Assembly (NCBI RefSeq): GCF_003595215.1
Contig: NZ_QYZP01000001.1
Location: 186,001-250,000 of the forward strand
Length of the DNA stretch: 64,000 bases
Direction of reading: 5' to 3'
DNA from: Nesterenkonia natronophila
Lineage (GTDB): Bacteria > Actinomycetota > Actinomycetes > Actinomycetales > Micrococcaceae
How positions within the stretch are numbered: position 1 is the stretch's first letter; every line of letters begins with the position of its first letter. Under the pieces are notes generated by a model. That model saw only the letters and a program-made list of their open reading frames with translations. It was not told the DNA's origin and ran no database searches. The position numbers and the translations under genes are program-made. This document shows positions 61,638 to 64,000 of the stretch, piece after piece.

Positions 61638-62414
61638 ATGCTTACTGTCTTGCTTACCGGACTGCTGACCACCCTGGCGCTCATCGTCGCCATCGGCCCG
61701 CAGAGCGCCTGGCTTCTGCGCCAGGGGCTGCGCCGGGACCGTGTGGCCCTGGCGGCATTATGCTGCTTGGTCGGTGACATAGCCCTGATTGTGGCCGGAA
61801 CGGCCGGTGTCGGCGTCGTGCTGGATCATGCGCCTTGGATGCTGGATGTCATTCGCTGGGTGGGTGTGGCCTACCTGGTGTGGTTCGCATTCAGGTCGTT
61901 CCGTGCGGCATACAAGGCCTCGGGCGCCCCGGATGCGGGGGCCGCACCCCAGGAGTCTGGGATCCACTTCCCCGGTGGCGGCGGCGAGGTGCTGCCTGAG
62001 CGGAGCTCCAGCGAGGCGGTCCACGTCGCCATGACCTCTGAGCTGCCGGTGGTCCCGGATGGCACTGAACCGGGGGCGACGACGACGCGGACCCGCCAAC
62101 AGGTCAAGGTCACCAACGTTTCCAAAGTCACTACCGTGGCCGCGACCGGTTTGATGCTGAGCGTTCTGAATCCGCATGCTTGGGTCGACTCACTGGTGGT
62201 ATTGGGCACCATGGCCAATGCATTCGGGCCCGACAAGTGGTGGTTTGCCTCCGGTGCTGTGCTCGCCTCCGTCATCTGGCTGAATGTGTTGGCCGGGGGG
62301 TCGGCAATGTTGGCCAAGCTGCTGAGCCGTCCGCGAACCTGGCAGATCATTGATGCTGCGGTCGGTGTGATTATGTTGGCGGTGGCCGGGGTGCTCGCCT
62401 TCACCGGCTTCTGA
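61638..62414 (+). CDS. lysE: LysE-family basic amino acid exporter with extended central loop
   Basis: The 258-residue exporter has the LysE start LTTLALIVAIGPQSAWLLRQGLRRD, VGDIALIVAG, WVGVAYLVWFAFRSFRAA and the second-half block TGLMLSVLNPHAWVDSLVVLGTMA with the conserved NP(H). LysE proteins export lysine and arginine. About 60 hydrophilic residues rich in Gly, Pro, Ser and Thr are inserted between the two halves, making it longer than usual (about 200-235). The ATG at 61638 with GGAG upstream is preferred over the longer frame at 61596. Confidence 0.92.
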   Translation: MLTVLLTGLLTTLALIVAIGPQSAWLLRQGLRRDRVALAALCCLVGDIALIVAGTAGVGVVLDHAPWMLDVIRWVGVAYLVWFAFRSFRAAYKASGAPDAGAAPQESGIHFPGGGGEVLPERSSSEAVHVAMTSELPVVPDGTEPGATTTRTRQQVKVTNVSKVTTVAATGLMLSVLNPHAWVDSLVVLGTMANAFGPDKWWFASGAVLASVIWLNVLAGGSAMLAKLLSRPRTWQIIDAAVGVIMLAVAGVLAFTGF

Positions 62415-62431
62415 GCTGAAGAATGAACGCC

Positions 62432-64000
62432 TCAGCTGGTGTGCGTGTCTCGCAGCACAGCGTTTGCGGCGTTGTAGCCGGACATCCCATGAGCGCCACC
62501 GCCCGGCGGGGTGGCAGCGGAGCACGTGTAGATTCCCGCCATTCCCGCGGAGTAGGGACTGCGTATACTCGCCGGCCCGGCGAAAGTCTGGCCGATAGTC
62601 GTCAGGCCGGCGCTGACACTGCCTCCCACGAGGTTCGCGTTCCAGGCCTCCAGCTCTGCTGGACCCCAGATCCTGCGCTCCAGGACTGCCTCCCGGAACT
62701 GCGGTGCATAGCGGAGGATCTCCTGCTCTATCAGCTGGGCAGCGCGGGCGGTCCCTGCGGCATCCAGTCCCAAGGGCACATGGGCGTAGGCCCAGCTGAT
62801 GGTTCGGTGGTCCGGAGTCCTGGAGTCGTCGGCGGCGCTGGGCTGAGCCACCAGGACGTAGGGACGTCCCGGGAGCACACCGCTGTTCGCCGCCGCCTCA
62901 CTGGCGGTGATCTGTTCGGCGCTGCCGCCCAGGTGGACCGTGCCTGCTTGTCCCAGCTCCTCCCGCTGCCACGGAATGGGGCCATCCACCAGGTAGTCGA
63001 TCTTGACCACACCGGGACCGTACTGCCACCGCTTCATGCGGCGGGTGACCCGGTCGGTCAGGTGCAACCCGTCCAACTGGAGCATCTGCTGCGGTGTCAG
63101 ATCCAGCACGACGACGTCAGCGACCTCTTCCCCGGCATGTCGGCGGTTTATGCGGCCCTCGGCTCGCATGCCCTCGATCCGGTATCCGTGACGTTTGAGG
63201 CTCTTGCGAACCCCCTGGCTGGGTCCGGTGAGGGGAGCCTCCCGGATGGCGTTGACGCGGAAGTCGGTGACAATCTCGCCCCCGTGTGCGCTCAGGTCGG
63301 CGATGAGGGCATCCACCAGCTTCTGGGAGCCGCCGCGAATCACCGGCCAGCCCACGGTGTGCGCGGCTGCTGCGAGGATCACCCCCACGGCAGAGGTCAG
63401 CGGGCGGGTCAACGGTCCTGTGGAGTGCGCGGCCAGGCCGGCGAACAGTGCTCTACCCCGCGGAGTCTTGAAACTTCGCATCATATTTCGGGCCGGCATG
63501 GCGCCTACTGAGCCGAACGTCGCGAAAGCCACCCCTCGCTCTGTCCCGGCCACCAGGCTCTTCCTCAAGGCATCCGCGATACGCCTTGGGGTCAGCCCGC
63601 CACCAGGTTCATAGTGGTCGGTGATCCCCGTGAAGGGTCGGCTGGGGGGAGTGAAGATAGCGTCTCTGACTGCGTCCCAGTTGTTCACCAGCGGGCCGAT
63701 GACCCAGCGCCACAGCTCGGCATCCTCACCCAAGCCTTCGGCGGTCTGCTCCAGCGAGCGGTGAAGCAGTGCGGGGGAGGCGCCGTCGTCGTCCGAGGGG
63801 TGAGCAGCCGCGACCGCAGGGTGAACAAAGTCGATCCCACGGCTGAGGGCGTCCCGCCTTCCAAGAATCGATGCGTAGGCGCTGGAGGCGGCAGTGAGCG
63901 GGTGCACGCTGGAGCCGAGGTCGCTGATGAGTCCGGTGCCGAAGAGTTCCGCTGAGCGCGCTGCACCCCCGGGAAGCTCCGCCGCCTCATAGACGGTGAC
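62432..64000 (-). CDS. CrtI-like NAD(P)/FAD-dependent oxidoreductase, N-terminus beyond window
   Basis: The frame is open to base 64000. The visible part starts inside the FAD-binding fold (VTVYEAAELPGGAARSAE, the strand after the GxGxxG loop, which lies outside). It then runs 522 residues to the CrtI-type end (RSPYSAGMAGIYTCSAATPPGGGAHGMSGYNAA). The ending resembles phytoene desaturase and its uncharacterised relatives. It is the second such enzyme in this window, but it differs from the one at 6526 in length, terminal motif and context. It converges with lysE across 17 bases. Substrate unknown. Confidence 0.85.
   Translation of the reverse strand, partial: VTVYEAAELPGGAARSAELFGTGLISDLGSSVHPLTAASSAYASILGRRDALSRGIDFVHPAVAAAHPSDDDGASPALLHRSLEQTAEGLGEDAELWRWVIGPLVNNWDAVRDAIFTPPSRPFTGITDHYEPGGGLTPRRIADALRKSLVAGTERGVAFATFGSVGAMPARNMMRSFKTPRGRALFAGLAAHSTGPLTRPLTSAVGVILAAAAHTVGWPVIRGGSQKLVDALIADLSAHGGEIVTDFRVNAIREAPLTGPSQGVRKSLKRHGYRIEGMRAEGRINRRHAGEEVADVVVLDLTPQQMLQLDGLHLTDRVTRRMKRWQYGPGVVKIDYLVDGPIPWQREELGQAGTVHLGGSAEQITASEAAANSGVLPGRPYVLVAQPSAADDSRTPDHRTISWAYAHVPLGLDAAGTARAAQLIEQEILRYAPQFREAVLERRIWGPAELEAWNANLVGGSVSAGLTTIGQTFAGPASIRSPYSAGMAGIYTCSAATPPGGGAHGMSGYNAANAVLRDTHTS

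Noticed and set aside
62423..63511. 362-codon open frame on the plus strand
   Set aside because: Antisense to the CrtI-like gene with no domain or plausible ribosome binding site.

Overview
The window is high-G+C DNA from an actinobacterium, most likely of the Micrococcales. This rests on gene style, the frequent GTG starts, a compact actinobacterial Tad pilus locus, a LysG/LysE pair and a GH65 phosphorylase fused to beta-phosphoglucomutase. The genus cannot be fixed from sequence alone. No tRNA, rRNA, CRISPR array or insertion sequence was recognised.

Region 1 (1-12.5 kb) is a catabolic island for indole or a close relative. It holds an isatin hydrolase, a thiamine-diphosphate decarboxylase-like enzyme, an arylformamidase-like hydrolase, a FAH-family enzyme and an aromatic-acid transporter in one operon that ends in a strong terminator. 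A two-component flavin monooxygenase system follows (flavin reductase, a 48-residue unknown protein, a CrtI-like FAD oxidoreductase, an AraC regulator, a short-chain dehydrogenase and a StyA/IndA-type oxygenase), and the island closes with a MetF-like protein. The oxygenase carries active-site residues typical of indole monooxygenases rather than styrene monooxygenases. The proposed flow is indole to a dihydrodiol, to dioxindole, to isatin, to isatinate and on towards anthranilate. Parts of this island are clearly more AT-rich than the rest of the window.

Region 2 (12.5-25.5 kb) is more core-like: a GNAT protein, an FMN reductase, an FMN-dependent alpha-hydroxy-acid dehydrogenase, a complete Tad/Flp pilus operon on the minus strand with a perfect 16-bp hairpin after the pilin gene, a TetR regulator and the two electron-transfer-flavoprotein subunits.

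Region 3 (25.6-41.1 kb) is a set of small catabolic units: a GntP permease with glycerate kinase, a malonyl-CoA-synthetase-like ligase, a LysR-flanked semialdehyde dehydrogenase, an M20 peptidase with a GNAT protein, and a divergent locus. In that locus an NCS1 permease, a second cyclase-family hydrolase and an NTF2-like protein face an XRE-cupin regulator, a ureohydrolase, an aldehyde dehydrogenase and a zinc alcohol dehydrogenase.

Region 4 (41.1-50.8 kb) has the beta-phosphoglucomutase/GH65 fusion, alanine dehydrogenase with a divergent Lrp/AsnC regulator, a double-hotdog thioesterase, a CPBP protease, a MATE exporter and two small membrane proteins. Region 5 (50.8-57.8 kb) is a TetR-controlled operon of acyl-CoA ligase, SDR, ACAD10/11-type dehydrogenase, APH-like kinase and MHS transporter. 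Its composition resembles the levulinate/4-hydroxyacid (Lva) pathway. Region 6 (57.8-64 kb) holds a CGNR regulator beside a hairpin-rich gap, an SRPBCC protein, a membrane protein, the LysG/LysE pair with a palindromic operator, and a second CrtI-like oxidoreductase cut by the window end.
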